Of a stretch of 64,000 nt of DNA, positions 46,713-59,572 are shown piece after piece. The notes under the pieces were generated by a model. The model made no database searches. It was given only the letters and a program-made list of their open reading frames with translations, and was not told the DNA's origin. How positions within the stretch are numbered: the stretch's first letter is position 1; each line of letters opens with the position of its first letter. This DNA is from Bryum argenteum (taxonomy: Eukaryota; Streptophyta; Bryopsida; Bryales; Bryaceae), in NCBI GenBank assembly GCA_037043015.1, contig CM073322.1, positions 21,480,364 through 21,544,363 of the forward strand. The letters run 5' to 3'. Both the position numbers and the translations under genes were made by a program.

Positions 46713-49700
46713 ATGAACTTGCGTTTATTTGTACGCATCCTCATGAATTACATGGGAGAACATTTGATGACTGATAATGTGTTGTCATATGAGCAGATAG
46801 TTGAAGCACCAAATTTGAAGGACATTGCAAAGGAAAACATAATGAGACCTACACCCTTGGGACAGGCTTACCACATAGAGAGGGCTTTAGCAGCTCGTCA
46901 AGGAATTCGTAGATACCCTTGTGGATGCGAAACATGCCACGGATTTAAGACCCAGTCCATTCAAACGATTGAAACGCACCATCGGAAATATGGGCGTGAC
47001 ACCAAACTTAATGAGCCCCTTCTTGTAAGTTAAACTCCACTTATGCATGAAACCGAACCAGTAGTGATAGAATGGAATACATGTTGGATTTGTTTGTGTT
47101 TTTTATTTCATTTGAAATTGCTCATGTAATTGTTGTAAATTATTGTAGAGGAATCCCCGCCAGCAGGAGGAGGACGGAGCCCCTGATTTACATGGTGATG
47201 ATGACGCACCAGTAGCAGCTGCCCAGAACAACGGGGAGGAGGATGTGTTTTTAGACGCAAATGAGTATGCTGATTTTGAACCAGCCCCTCCGAATACAGA
47301 CATAAACTTCGAGGAAATGGCGGAGCACTACTTCGCGAGGGTGGATGAGATTCACGGGCAATTCAACGAGGTGGAGGACGTGGAGGACGACATTCTAGAC
47401 TTTGAGGATATGTCCACCGAAGAAGATGAACTTGACCCTACTCCCGTGATGGAGGATCTTCTCCGAGAGGCTATGGAGCCCTTGTATGCAGGTTCTGAAA
47501 CCAGCAGGTTACAATTCAGTATCATCCTCATGTCTTTGTGTACTTTGTTCTCATTCAGCCATCATTGCTTAGACGAAATTCTGACGTTCCTAAAATATGA
47601 TGTATTGCCTAAAGACAATACATGTCCAAAATCGTCTTATGAGATGAAAACTATGCTGATGAAGCTAGGTTTATCTCATGAGACCATTCACTGTTGTGAG
47701 TGCGGTCGGACATTATATTGGAAAGATAAAGCAGATTTAGAAGAATGTCCGAGTTGCCACAAATCTAGGTACATTCCAGGTTCTAGAACAGTTCCAGTTA
47801 GAGTGCATAGATATTTTTCTTTGATAAGAAGGCTCCGAAGAATGTTTCGCTGTCCAGAATTAGCAAAGCATATGGGGTGGCATAGTGCTAATCATTCCCA
47901 TGATAGTAAAATGAGATCTGTGGTCGATAGTGAACAGTGGAGTTTTATAGAAGAAGAATTCCCAAGTTTTTCCCGGCAAAATAGAAACATTAGGATGGGT
48001 CTTGCTTTAGACGGTGTCAATCCCCATAGTTTGCAGTCTTCTAAACACTCAGTCTGGCCTGTCATGATAGTGCTCTACAACCTACCTCCGTATTTGTTAA
48101 CTAAAAGATTCTTCATTAGTCTAAGTATGATAATCCCTGGACCAAACTCCCCATCAGAGGATACGATAGATGTGTTTTTGCAACCACTTGTCCATGAGCT
48201 GAAGAAACTTTGGTTGGGCCTCAGTGCTATTGACATGTCAGAACCACTTGGTCCAAATAGGACATTCAAATTGCGTGGCATGTTGATTTGGACAATCCAT
48301 GATTTTCCAGCTTACACTTTGATTTCTGGACAAACTGGAAAAGGGTATGCGGGTTGTCCTGTATGCGGGGAGGGGACTTATGCAGAACACTCCAGAGAGG
48401 CACATAAAATAGTTTTTTTAGGTAATCGGAGGTGGCTCAGAGTGGACCATCATTGGAGGGCAGCCCGGGCTGCTTTTAACGGTCAATCAAACCATGATCC
48501 ACCACCGGCTAGGCAATCCGGTCTTACAGTCCGACTCCGAGGAGCGTGGAGGGAGTCATTTTTGCAGCTTGGCGGCCGTCCCAACTCTAATCATGACCCA
48601 GTGAAGAAAACAGGAGTCAAAAGAATCAGCATTCTTTATCAACTGCCTTACTGGGAGGTAACTTCACTCTAAAGTTCGTGTTATAGTTCATGTTCTCGTG
48701 CATGTCGTTCACTTTGTGAGTGTAGCAAATGCCCTTGTGGATAAGAATTTCTTTCTATTGTAGACCCGTCTTGGTCTGGTACCAAAAACCCGCAGCTGCA
48801 TGTCGACTTAGGAAATAGTTTTCATCCGCTGGTCGCACACATCCGAACAGGGCATCCTAAAATGTACAGTAAGTTACGAGGGCAATTGCGCTAAAGCACT
48901 CACCTCTCAGCACCTTGCTCATAATATTGTTCTTTGAGGGTCAAAGGTATCTACACTTGCTTTGACACAAATAATTAAGTTCTACACATTTTTCTAAGGA
49001 CGAGGCACCTATAACCGACCACTTAAGGATTTTAGCATACCATATTAAGGTATATAATTTGTTTAGAATTTTTCATGTGTGCAAACATAAGGTTCTTGTT
49101 GAACGTAAAAAGTTTCGTGATTTTATTTTCATTATTCAGATAGTTATAATTATCTTAAGTGAAAAGTTACTTGGAACCTAAAACCGATCACATGCTCAAA
49201 TGTACAAATGACGTACATCTGTTCTTTCATACTCTAGGAATTGGGCCTGATCGGTTTTGGGTGCCTGGTTGGTAATGGGTGGCTTGACTTTAACATGTTT
49301 TTGGAGTCAGAACTCTGAACCTCTGAATAAATAAATACCTCGTGCCGACCCTAAATCTCAATTCAAGGAATGCACATTCTTGTAATAGATAGTCAGTATG
49401 TATTTTGGGAGCAATCGGGTGTTCTGATGTTGGCGAAAGGCATGCTGGTAGGTAGAACATGCATGACTACTCGAGAGTGGGAACGTACATACCACCTCGA
49501 CTCATGCAAGCGTTGTGATCATAGCTGGTCAAGCATTGATTTACTGCAGCATGTACCTCAATAAAAATCACATAGATTGAAACACATATGGCATGAGTAG
49601 AATAAAGTGAATAAGTACCGACCTTGGATTCAATTTACAAATGCTCTCATAATTAAAGGTGTAGCAGGAAATGATTTAAGGTAAAGGAACCAGAAATTTC

Positions 49701-52700
49701 AGGTTTGCTCACTTGGGACAGTAGTGGAAAAAGTTCATAATTTTTGGATGGATTGCAAAGCTAGTACAAAGTCATCCCAAAAACAAAATCATTTTTTGAG
49801 TAAGTCTATAATTTCCTATGAATTTTTGAGTGTTCACTCCTAGGGGGGCCACTAATCAATCATAGAGTCCTGGTTAACATGAGCAGTTGGATTCTGAAAT
49901 TAGAACGTTTCTGCACCAATCAAAAGCACATAAGTTTTGCAGGCATGGACAGAATTAGAGCACTTTTGCACACTTTCAGGAAACAAGCTAGGTGAGTTTC
50001 TGTGACCCACCCCAGAAACCTAGTGGGCGGCATTCGGCCTTGGGTGAGAATATGTTCCGTTACCTTATAGATTGTTGAATTGAGCGAACTAACTGATTTT
50101 GTGCTCTGTGCAGAAACTTCCAATAAGGCACACCTTAGACGCCATGCATTGCGAGAAGAATATTTGTGAGAACTTACTGAAGACGTTGTTTGGAGAGACA
50201 GATGATGTGAAGTCAAGGGAGGACATGAGAGCCAGGGGCATACGGCCCCACCTTCACCTACAGCAAAATCGAGATGGCCGCACTCACTTCAAACCAGACG
50301 CTCCATACGTCCTCACAAAAGACGAGCGCCTACAATTCCTCACCACATTGAAGGAATTGAAATTCCCATCAGGTTATGTCGGTCCCTTAAGCTCGCGCAT
50401 TACTGATGGCAAATTGAGGGGTTTAAAGACGCATGACTTCCACATCTTGCTGCAACAAGTGTTACCTGTGTGTTTAAGAAACATAGGTAGTCCAAAGGTT
50501 GTTGGAGCAGTAATGCGCGTCAGTAGACTATTCCGAAATTTATGTGCTAAAGTGGTAGATGTGAATCATAAAGTGTCAATGCTACAAGATGTGGCAGAAA
50601 CCATTTGCACCTTAGAGAAAGAGTTACCACCATCCATATTTGTCATAATGATGCATTTGCCAATTCATTTGGTAGAGGAGTTATTCATTTGTGGTCCAGT
50701 TCATACTCGTTGGATGTATCCATTCGAGAGATACATGAAAGGATTGAAAGGATTTGTTAAGAATAAGGCTAAGCCTGAAGGTAGTATGGCACATGGTTAC
50801 CTAAGGGAAGAATCTGTTGGATTCTTGAATGAGTATCTAGCGGAGTATACTCCTACAACAAAGCGAGCATGGGATGACAAGGAGGAACCATGCATGTATG
50901 ACGAGATCTTGGAGGGTACAAAACGAGACCGATTGATGACGCGTGGATTCATGAAGTTGATACATGGGTTCGTCCTAGAGAATACGGAGCACATGGATGC
51001 CTACAGGAGGTACGGATTTCTTTTCTTATTAGTCTTTGGAGGCTTCGTAGGATATCTGCTTTTCTGACAGGGATGTCACCAGCATGGGAGGAAGTAAGCC
51101 CCACATTCCACCTCCTTCCATTTCCTTGGTTTGATAAGATGGTCTTTATAGTGATGGTCCTTGTTCTTCATGGAGGTTAGGGGTTTATATTTGGAATGCT
51201 GAGGCCTAAGAGAATGGGAAAATTTTGTTTTTAAAACATCAATGTAGTCACCTGTCTTACTTTTTTTTATATTAAAAGAAGAGGAGAACAGGGGATAGTG
51301 CTTGGATTTGATCTTCATAACAACGCCATGGAAATATATGGTGCGGAACGATTGATATTGATTTCTTCTCAAACTCTAATCCCCTGCCTTGGTTAAAATC
51401 CGGGTTTAGTGCCAACCTTTGCTTTTTGTGTTTTGAATGAAAGAATGTCTGGGTTTATTGTTAGAATTTGCTCGTCATGAGGTTTGGATGAAGTTGAACT
51501 TTGTGAGGCTTGTAGAGTTTTCCCATATCTTTCCAAAAAGTCATTTCATGCTTCAAAATTCCTCATATTTTAGTAGATATTCACAGTCAAAGTTTGAAAA
51601 CACTATTTGAAATCTACCCAAAACTGCCCAAACTGCGGTATATGCTCACTTATTCTCAAAATCTGCCCAAAATCAATTAAAACGCAGAAACTTTGAAAGT
51701 TTACCAAAAATTGAAATTTTACTTTTTTCCAAGTTTTGTTTTTTGAGCATGTAGAAGAGGTACCAAGGCATGGTCTCACCGTTCGGATTCCCAATCCAAC
51801 AATTCTTCACATGCCTTTTTTATTGTCAAAGACTAGCCTTTGTATTTGAATTTCAGCATACCTCCATGTGAAAAATCAAGCTTTTCTCTAGGTTTAATAG
51901 GTCATATGAGGATAAAAATTACATAGGCATGAACCTAACTCACTTAGGAACAATAGTTTGAAGAGACTCATTTTCAATTTTCTTCTAAAATTGGTTTTTT
52001 AGGCTCACAAAACACCCCGAACCTTATTGCAACAAGGGAAAAAAAACTTTTTTTCAACTTTGAACATTACGATCTCACAAATGGTGAGGAATTTTATTGT
52101 AAGATTTTCTATACACATAAATTTATAAGTTAGCTACTAGATCCTACGGTTACATACTTCAAAACTTGTCAAAGATTGAACATTTACATCTTGCATCAAA
52201 AGTGGGCAATTTAGAGGATTTTTGGCAGTTTTGAGGCCACTCTCCTTTAGGGGTTAAGTATTGAATACACATAAATGGTAATCTGATGATACAAACCTTA
52301 GTTATTTTTCTCTCTCTTTTTAATGGTTTGATTATTTGGCTCTGGCATGTTTTATGTAAACAGGAAATACGAGGACCACGCAAAAGAAAGGGAGAATGAC
52401 AGAGAAAGGTTCAGGCGTGCACAACGTCGACGAGGAAGAAGGAATAGGTTTGTTTTCCCGAGAGAGTTGCAGCCTTTACCAGCGTTCTCACAATGGGTCC
52501 AGGAAGAGGTACGGCATGACCAACGAGAAGGCATCATTGTAGATCAAATGATAGTAGACACATCAGCTGGTCCATTGAATGTAGCTGCAGCATATAAGTC
52601 AATGTATGCCTATGGGAACCATTTTCGAGTTTTAAGCTCCGAAAGGCCTTTAAGGACATGCAACAGTGGAGTCGCAGCTACATTTCGGCAGGTATGTAGG

Positions 52701-53537
52701 AATAGCATACGTGATGTTAATCAAGTTCAAGCCGATGTTGAGTATGTAGGACACATAGAGGAGATATTAGAGCTTAATTACAAACGACATTGCTTAGTGG
52801 TATTAGTCTGCGATTTTGTGAAAGCAAATTACATGGGAGAAAATGCAACAGTAAAAAGGGATAAGTGGGGGTTCACATTAGCAAACTACGCTAGAAGATA
52901 TGGTACAGTCTGTACAGATAGTTTTGCATTTCCCATGCATTGTGAGCAGGTATTCTACTCCGACGCAAAGGAGTCTCCAGGTTGGAGAGTGGTCCTTAGA
53001 AAGGAAGTACGGGGGAGACGTGTGTTACCGAACACGAGGAACGAGGAAGAGGCCGAATTGTTCCAAATTGGCCGAGATGAGGACTTTGAGGGGTTATGGC
53101 CTGAAAGAGATGTTGGGGAGGAGGAGCTACCTCCAGCACCTACAGGAGTCGATGTTACCATTCAACCACTGAATCGAAGAATTCCAGCAAGGCATGGAGG
53201 ACGCAGACATGACGGTCCAATACGAGGTGGCAGGAGGGGCGGTCGCGGCAGACGGAATGGGCGTGGGCGCGGCGAAGATCATTCTCAACACAACCCCCAC
53301 GAAGAGGACAGTGAAGATCCCTCTCCGGAACGTTTTCGAGCAGACACCGAAGGGCCTAATCAGAGCCATCGGAATAGAAGAGCGGCACGAAACGAAGAGA
53401 GAGGTGAAAGAAATGTACGGCGCAGAGTTCAGTCAGAGGAAGAATTTCAGAGCAGCGACGAGAGCAGCTCTGAGGCGGAATCGCTGGATATCGGTAGCGA
53501 ATGGACAGAAGAATCGTCCGGTACTTCACTTGAATGA
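46713..53537 (+). CDS. TNP2-like CACTA transposase, apparently intact
   Basis: Four exons join in phase: 46713-47024, 47149-48657, 50114-51009 and 52364-53537 (1,296 aa). Domains in order are an N-terminal Cys/His module (CGCETCHGF ... HHRKYG), an acidic linker, a zinc-ribbon-like CCECG...CPSCH near residues 286-307 and the tnp2 core. The core has ALDGVNPHS (Asp about 392), WTIHDFPAY (Asp about 489), GCPVCGE (507-510), then LDAMHCEKN at 615-622 across the exon 2-3 junction. It continues into a DUF4218-like region (MMHLPIHLVEELF, GPVHTRWMYPFERYMKGLKG), a DUF4216-like region (CLVVLVCDFVKANYMGENAT) and an Arg/Gly-rich, then acidic tail. The two Asp and the Glu are my candidates for the catalytic triad. 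No internal stop or frameshift was found. Introns 2 and 3 are long and AT-rich. Confidence 0.8.
49004..49265. mobile_element. small TIR element (262 bp) in the transposase intron
   Basis: GGCACCTATAACCGACCA at 49004-49021 and, inverted, GGCACCCAAAACCGATCA at 49248-49265 form imperfect terminal repeats. A further copy, GGAACCTAAAACCGATCA, lies inside near 49172. It sits in intron 2 of the TNP2-like gene, outside splice sites. No clear target duplication was seen. Confidence 0.45.
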
Positions 53538-55144
53538 GGTAATTTAAGCCTCTTTAAAATCATTGCAATATGTCTCATTACGGTTTGAAGGCAAATTAGG
53601 AATTTTAACAAACGTTTTCCTAGATGATGAAATCACAAGTGCTCACAGAGGTTCAAACCTGACAAACATGGCCAACTAGAATGGGATGCTAGCGTCATGC
53701 GCAGACTTAGCGGAGGTGTAGGAGCTCTTGGTGATGTTCAAGGTAGTTTTCAGAAACTTTGAAATTCTCCTGGACTTCCATGGTATCAATTCAAGCTAAC
53801 TGGTGTGTAGCTTATCCTTATCGCAATGCTGTACACTCGGAATTTCTCTAGTTTCTGCGTTTATTCAAGTACTTAGGATGATAATAATATACTTTCTGAG
53901 AGGAGTCACTTTCTTTGCTCTGGAAATTCTCTTATGAGCCTCTTTTGAATGGGGGGTAGCTTGTATGGTAGCGGCGAGCGGCGAGCGGAGAGCGGCGAGC
54001 GGAGATTTGGTGAGCGACGAGCAGAAAATAGAGGTCTAAATCTAAAAACAGTAATATTATTACTAAAAATAAAAACTATTATTAGCAAATTCGAATATTC
54101 TCAGAATATTTTTAGAATATTTTGAGAATATTACTATTTTTGGTAATAATTATGACCCTATAACCGTGGACTGGAATTCACTATTTCTGATAATTTTCAA
54201 TCCAGGTCTTCTGTCCCTTTCTTTAATGTTAAAATGATCGAATAAGCAATTTCGAATCCCGGTCATTTTCTTCACATTACTACATTTTTACTTCAATTCT
54301 TTGTTTAATTATTTGAATCAACTACTCTTTCGACATTCTTCAATTCTACCCATCTTTTCAATTCCAATACTAATCGTTGTTTTATAATCTCTAGTAAATG
54401 TGTTACAGTGTTGATGTTAATCGGCACTTAATCTTCCATTTTTTGGTGTTCAATTTTCTCTAATGTATATATTTATTTTATTGATTTTTCATTTGTGTTA
54501 TTCTCTTCTTGGTTTTATTTTTAAATACTATTTACGGTTCGTATTAATGCATCATCTAGAAGTTGCATTTATTATCTTATATTTATTTAATTTTTAATTT
54601 TTTTAAACATTTTATCTTTTAACTCTTTCATATCATTTTTTTTTTTTTTTTTTATCTTTAATCGTTTTTAATTATTTTCAACTTTCATATCTTTATCTTT
54701 TCATTGTTTTTATTTTGTATTATCATTAATTTTAGTTTATTTTACACTGTTTTCTTTCTTTTCTTCAATTTATATATATAAAATCATCTTTTATCTTTTT
54801 TGATTTCTAATTTTTTTAATCACTTTTTTTTTCTTTCATTCGTCCTCTAATTTACTATCTTCTAAGTCTTTACCTTTTCATTTTTTATCTTTTATCTTCT
54901 GAAAGACCTTCTAGTTCACTCTCCATTGATGGTTTAGGGTATTTTGTTTACAAATTAATCAAAACAGTGATGACAAACCTACTCATGCCATGGAGTGTTA
55001 TAATATTTAAACCTTCTTATATATCCCACTATTCAAGGGCGCCGAGCATCTACCTCCTCAATATTTAAGTAGTGGCAGTAGAAGCTCTCATCCTCTTTGT
55101 TCGTGCTCTTCTTGAATCAAGTTCCAAGAAGAGCGTGTTGTGAC
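53538..55144. other. AT-rich intergenic DNA
   Basis: Contains a short GGCGAGCGGAGAGC simple repeat at 53970-54015 and a very T-rich kilobase (about 54280-54930). A TATA-like TTATATATC near 55016 may be the promoter of the small gene that follows. No CACTA right terminus is visible here. Confidence 0.5.
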
Positions 55145-55555
55145 ATGGAAGTTGCTGGGGAAACCACTATCTCACTTGGTGATGTCCTTGGCCCATTTCA
55201 TCCGTATGAGGAGGTCCAGGAGGAAGAGGAGTTGAATGGGTGCAGTGAAGGGCATTCTGAAAATGATGGCGTGGAAGCAAAAATAGATGTGATAGGAGAC
55301 ATAGTGGCTGTAGAAGAGCCACGCGTTCTCGTAGTTCCCGAGGAGGAACCGATTGTCTCTTTGGCACCTCATGCATACTCCAAGGTCGGGAAGATTCCAC
55401 CGGGGACTTATTCTAGGGAGGCATTACGTGGAAAGAGTGAAGGTATTCCATTGTTGAAACGTCCCCGCCTACGACAAGTGGCAATTACGGAACGAACAAT
55501 GAATGTCAATGTAGCTTGTCATGTAGTGCAGGAGGTAGTTCGTGATTGTCTTTGA
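55145..55555 (+). CDS. small acidic orphan protein, 136 aa
   Basis: An uninterrupted frame starts at ATG 55145 (MEVAGETTISLGDVLGPFHP); a longer non-ATG frame opens at 55097. The first half is strongly acidic (EEVQEEEELNG). The second half has a basic patch (LLKRPRLRQVAI). There is no signal peptide, membrane segment or domain I know. A TATA-like motif lies about 130 bases upstream and an AATAAA near 55594, consistent with a compact single-exon gene. It could also be an accessory ORF of the neighbouring transposase remnant, which faces it. Confidence 0.45.
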   Translation: MEVAGETTISLGDVLGPFHPYEEVQEEEELNGCSEGHSENDGVEAKIDVIGDIVAVEEPRVLVVPEEEPIVSLAPHAYSKVGKIPPGTYSREALRGKSEGIPLLKRPRLRQVAITERTMNVNVACHVVQEVVRDCL

Positions 55556-56431
55556 AAATGCGAAGGGGATACCTAAACGCATTAAGTACAAGGAATAAAA
55601 TCTATATTTAAATGTATTCATGGAGTGAGTACGAGTCCAATTGTGCGTTGATATAAATAACATATGCCAGATTGTTGAAATGAATGCTATTGTAACACAA
55701 TGTAATAAATGTGAATGACAAAACCTTTATATTGAAATAGGCAATACGAGATTTGTATTGTTTGACTCAAGACTGAGGAAAAATTCAATCATCAAAGACT
55801 AAGTATACGCATGAACCACTTTGTCCACTATGCATACTTGAGACCATAATAGTATAGTGCCTCCTATTTTTTGGCCAAGGGTGTGTCAAGATTCCGCTCT
55901 CTAGGACTAGCTTGACTTCGTTGAAACTAAAGGTAGGCGCATGGATGAAAAGCTCGGCCTCCGGATTACGGTTGCGAGACCTTTAAAAGGATGTAATAAA
56001 TATGTTTACTGATGAAAACCGTATCTTACCTCGAAACTTAGTCATCGTCTCTGCTGAATCTTTGGACAAGTGCAACTCGGGTAAGAGGTGATGGTGATGT
56101 TGTCTTGTGTGATGTTTGGAGCAACGCCCGAATCCAAATAATGATGCAACCATGGCCTGGATGAGGTATCATGGTGATGGAACGGAGGCGAGCCTTGAGG
56201 GGCGAGAGGAGCCCATGGAGAGTCGTTGCGCCGGGTTAGGTCGAGGATCTTTGTGCGTTTGACCATCTTCCCATCTCGCTTACAGGGTAGCGGTCGACCT
56301 CTCTTGGAATCGGCAACGAGGCGAGGTTTGCGGGAGGCGGAGCGGACGAGAAGAGACGTCTTGGGAGGCGGCTTCTTCGGCGGGAGTTGGAACCTGCGGC
56401 TTCAAGGGCGAGGATCTCATTGAGCTTGAGG
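55556..56431. other. intergenic between convergent genes
   Basis: AATAAAATC near 55594 and AATAAA motifs near 55705 may be poly(A) signals. The right third is GC-rich and carries minus-strand open frames (56042-56266) that may be extra C-terminal or UTR sequence of the transposase remnant. Confidence 0.4.
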
Positions 56432-59400
56432 TTAGTACCTAGTTTCTTGCCACACCTTTGGAATCGGCGGCACTTCGAGGTCCTTGGAGTAGTGTGCAAC
56501 CCACTTGCGCCTTGTGCCTTTCACGCAACGCTCAATATCATCGGAGCGAGAAGAAAACTCGTCCTCTCAACCGTATTCCCGCGATAGTTAGTCCAAACTC
56601 CGGTGTAGGTCGGTGCGGCCCGATGAAGTTTGGGCCCACGACAATTCTCTCGGTGCACTTCTTTTTTGTACCAGCTCTTTGGGCCCAGCAGCACTTTGCA
56701 GAAGCTTTGTGAAGTCTTGCAATGTGCCACTCCTTCACATCAACCTTGGTTTCTTCAACAGCGTTGACATGGCGAACGCCGACCTCGTTCACAGGAGACG
56801 TTGGGGGCGAGTAAGCTTCTTGGGCGGGAGATTCTTGGGCCTCTTCTTCTTCAGAATCGTCCTCGACGATGATGGGCAGCTGGACAGTGCGAGCTCGAAC
56901 GTTGCGTCCAACACCTCTAGGACGTGAGAAGTTAACCTTGTCTGGTCGGTGTGACTCCTCGTCAGCTCCAATGGGAACGTCCGCCTTACGCTTCTGTGAT
57001 CCAAACACCTCTGCTCCGGCCGGAGACAGTGACGTGTGCGAAACTCATCTCGCACTGCATATCCAAATGGGATCTTGAAGGACTTTAGGATTTCCTGTTT
57101 TCTTCGCCAAGCGTTCCGCCATTCGAAGCTTGAGTTCCTTCTTTGAAGGTCCAGTTCCGCCTACATCTCCTTTCAGGAACTGATAGTAGTTTACAACCTG
57201 CAGAAAGCCCCGAACGTAATCATCGACGATCGCAAACATAGAGGTCATTGCCGTTATTACACGATGCTTGTAACCACTTATTGTGAATCTGTTTCGGCGA
57301 GGTTTCAGTCGGCATCTCTGTGAGTTCTTCTTCAGTAAATTTCTGCAGTTTGAGCAATTACAATAATTAGAATCAATTATAGAAGTGATGTCGATTAAAT
57401 TTACCTCAACAGAAAACAAGTACACCAACAGGGTTTAGTAGCATCATACCGCAGACATGAATCCACCCCATTGACGATAGCGGTGGTGCCAGAATGCGAG
57501 CCAAGTCCCCAGATTGGTTAGGGCCTTCTCTCCCGGACCCCGGTAGATATCCACCAAGCCTGCAACGCGTGATAAAGAGTGTCCGCCTCTGTCAAAGTCG
57601 TTGCTGTCCTATACTGGTTGCACATCTTCTTGTGCTGTTCCCGGAGCTCTTCGGGGAAGTACTTGTCAGTGTACTGGACCATGTTCTGGGTCCAGTGGAA
57701 CAAGCATGACCTTTCCCGATCCTCCATTTTGTCTTCTTTGTTGCCATTCCCATAGAGGATCCGTACCGCATTCCAGTTTGCTTGTGCGTTGTCTGCCATG
57801 AAACCCTTGAAGTTTGGCGCTGCAACGCCATTCCTCTCCATAACGCTGTTTAGGTTCTTCCAGAAGACCAGCTGAGCCTCGGTGTCCTCGGATTGCATGT
57901 CGCAACTTGCAATCGTCATGACGCGGCAGTAGGTGGCGTCATATACATGGCAAGCCATCGTGGACCAATCCCGTACCCGCTTAACGTGGTCGAACATAAT
58001 CCAAGCATTGTCAAGATCCCCACCTAGTTGCATTCTGCTGACCAAGTCGACACCACTACCGGGCCCAACTTCTGACATCTTGAAGACGAAGACCTTCTCT
58101 CTGTCAGCTCCTTGGCCCGGGAACTTGTTCTCCTGGATGAAGGCCCACAAACTGATCCCACGGAGTTTGGTGATGGCGTCCATCACTCCGTACTTTCCAA
58201 CTCGCTTGAACGTCATCACCTTGTTGCGGATATTGGGGGAAGCCATGTCCTTGCACCGGTCAAGTACAGGAATGAGCTCCTCCATGCTGAGCTTCTTCGG
58301 TGGAGCGTCCTCAGGCTGTAGGAGGTAGTTCCCAATCAGGATCTTGCTGGCCTCCAAGACAACGGCGCTCTTCGTAGCCCGGGGAGTATTCTCCACCTGT
58401 TCTTCAATCAAGCTATTGATCTCCTCCTTAGTGTCTCTATAGTCCCCAACCTTCACTGGATGATTATGTGTTCCTTGATGGATACATGCCCTAGTCTGGT
58501 TGGATTTACCTAGAACATAATAAATCTTGGCTCCGCATGTAGCAATACATGCAGGAGGTTCTTTACATACCTTGCAGACAAGTGTTGCATCCGCAGGGGT
58601 GGGCTGATTCACCGTAAAAGCTTGGAGGGTACTACCCTCAAACTCAGTCTCGTTTACCTCAACGATTCGAGGTCGACGGTTGAGAAATTCACATTCTTTG
58701 TTGACGCAGCGCAGCCAACCAACGCAGCTGGAGTAGCGGAACGACAGGCCGAACTCATTACTGATGTTGGTAGTGATTGTCTTTGTCCAAATGTGGCCGT
58801 CGTAACGCTTGTCCATCCCCTTCATAGCCTTCGCTTGCGTCTTGTTAGCCCCGTCACCAACTGGGGGGAGCTCGAAGATGACATTGTTGTTGAAGACTGC
58901 AGGTAAGTACTCCACCTTCTCCTGTCTAACTAAGGAGAAATCTATTCTCTTCTTCGAATATTTTTCCTCCCGTCTCTCTCTCGCAAGTATCCTAATGAGT
59001 GGCAGGACATTGACAATCTCCTCCTTTAATGTCCCGGAGGTACTCGCACATTTATCTGGTAGTGTAGTTGGCGTGCTACATACTACAGTCTCTCTAGGCA
59101 AAGCAGGTGATGCTTTCAGTGGACTACTCTCCTCATCTGAGGAGAGGGAGATGACTGGTGTTATATCAGGAGTGTCCAAGCCAGGCTCTAACTTGACCTT
59201 CACATCACGAGGTAGAGGAGTCTGAATAGTAGAGGATCTACGAGGAGTTAGAATCTCTGTTGGCCTTTGCATCTCGGGACTCTGTAAGACCATAAACTCA
59301 GATCTACCAGGATAAAGGTTCCAGAACCTGTTATCATCATCATCTTTCTCAGAAACCTGATCTAGCGTATGTGTAATCTCATTTGTCTCATCATCATAAA

Positions 59401-59572
59401 TCTCTTCCTCTAAACAGACAGTCTCCTCTCTAAAGTGAAATTTGAGGCTAAGGCGTTGTGCCGTCACAAGGGCCAAGCCATCCTCGTCTACACGTACTGT
59501 AAGTGGAATACCAACACCATGTGCTCTGAGCACGGCCATACCTAACACTCTGTCTGCAGGGAGATGAGCCAT
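56432..59572 (-). pseudogene. WRKY-GCM1 zinc-finger plus MULE-like transposase, frameshifted
   Basis: Exon 1 reads from ATG 59572 for 684 codons. An acidic N-terminal third contains a SUMO-interaction-like ITPVISLSSDEESS (residues 137-150). A Cys/His module of WRKY-GCM1 type lies at about 283-371 (CVGWLRCVNKEC, CKVCKEPPACIATC, CIHQGTHNHPV). A MULE-like catalytic region has GFMADNAQANWNAV with Asp594 and CLFHW at 623-627. One lost base near 57560 shifts the frame; coding continues (DIYRGPGEKALTNLGTWLAF) to a donor at 57450. Later exons with further shifts encode NYYQFLKG, GPSKKELKLRMAERLAK and the C-terminus VAHYSKDLEVPPIPKVW, with a stop at 56432. The zinc finger should bind DNA and the MULE fold cut it. 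At least three frame changes make it dead. Confidence 0.7.

Noticed and set aside
57518..59572. Intact transposase ending at the 684th codon
   Set aside because: The frame ends in a short non-conserved tail, while a protein-like continuation is open in another frame immediately after a one-base change, so the stop is a lesion.
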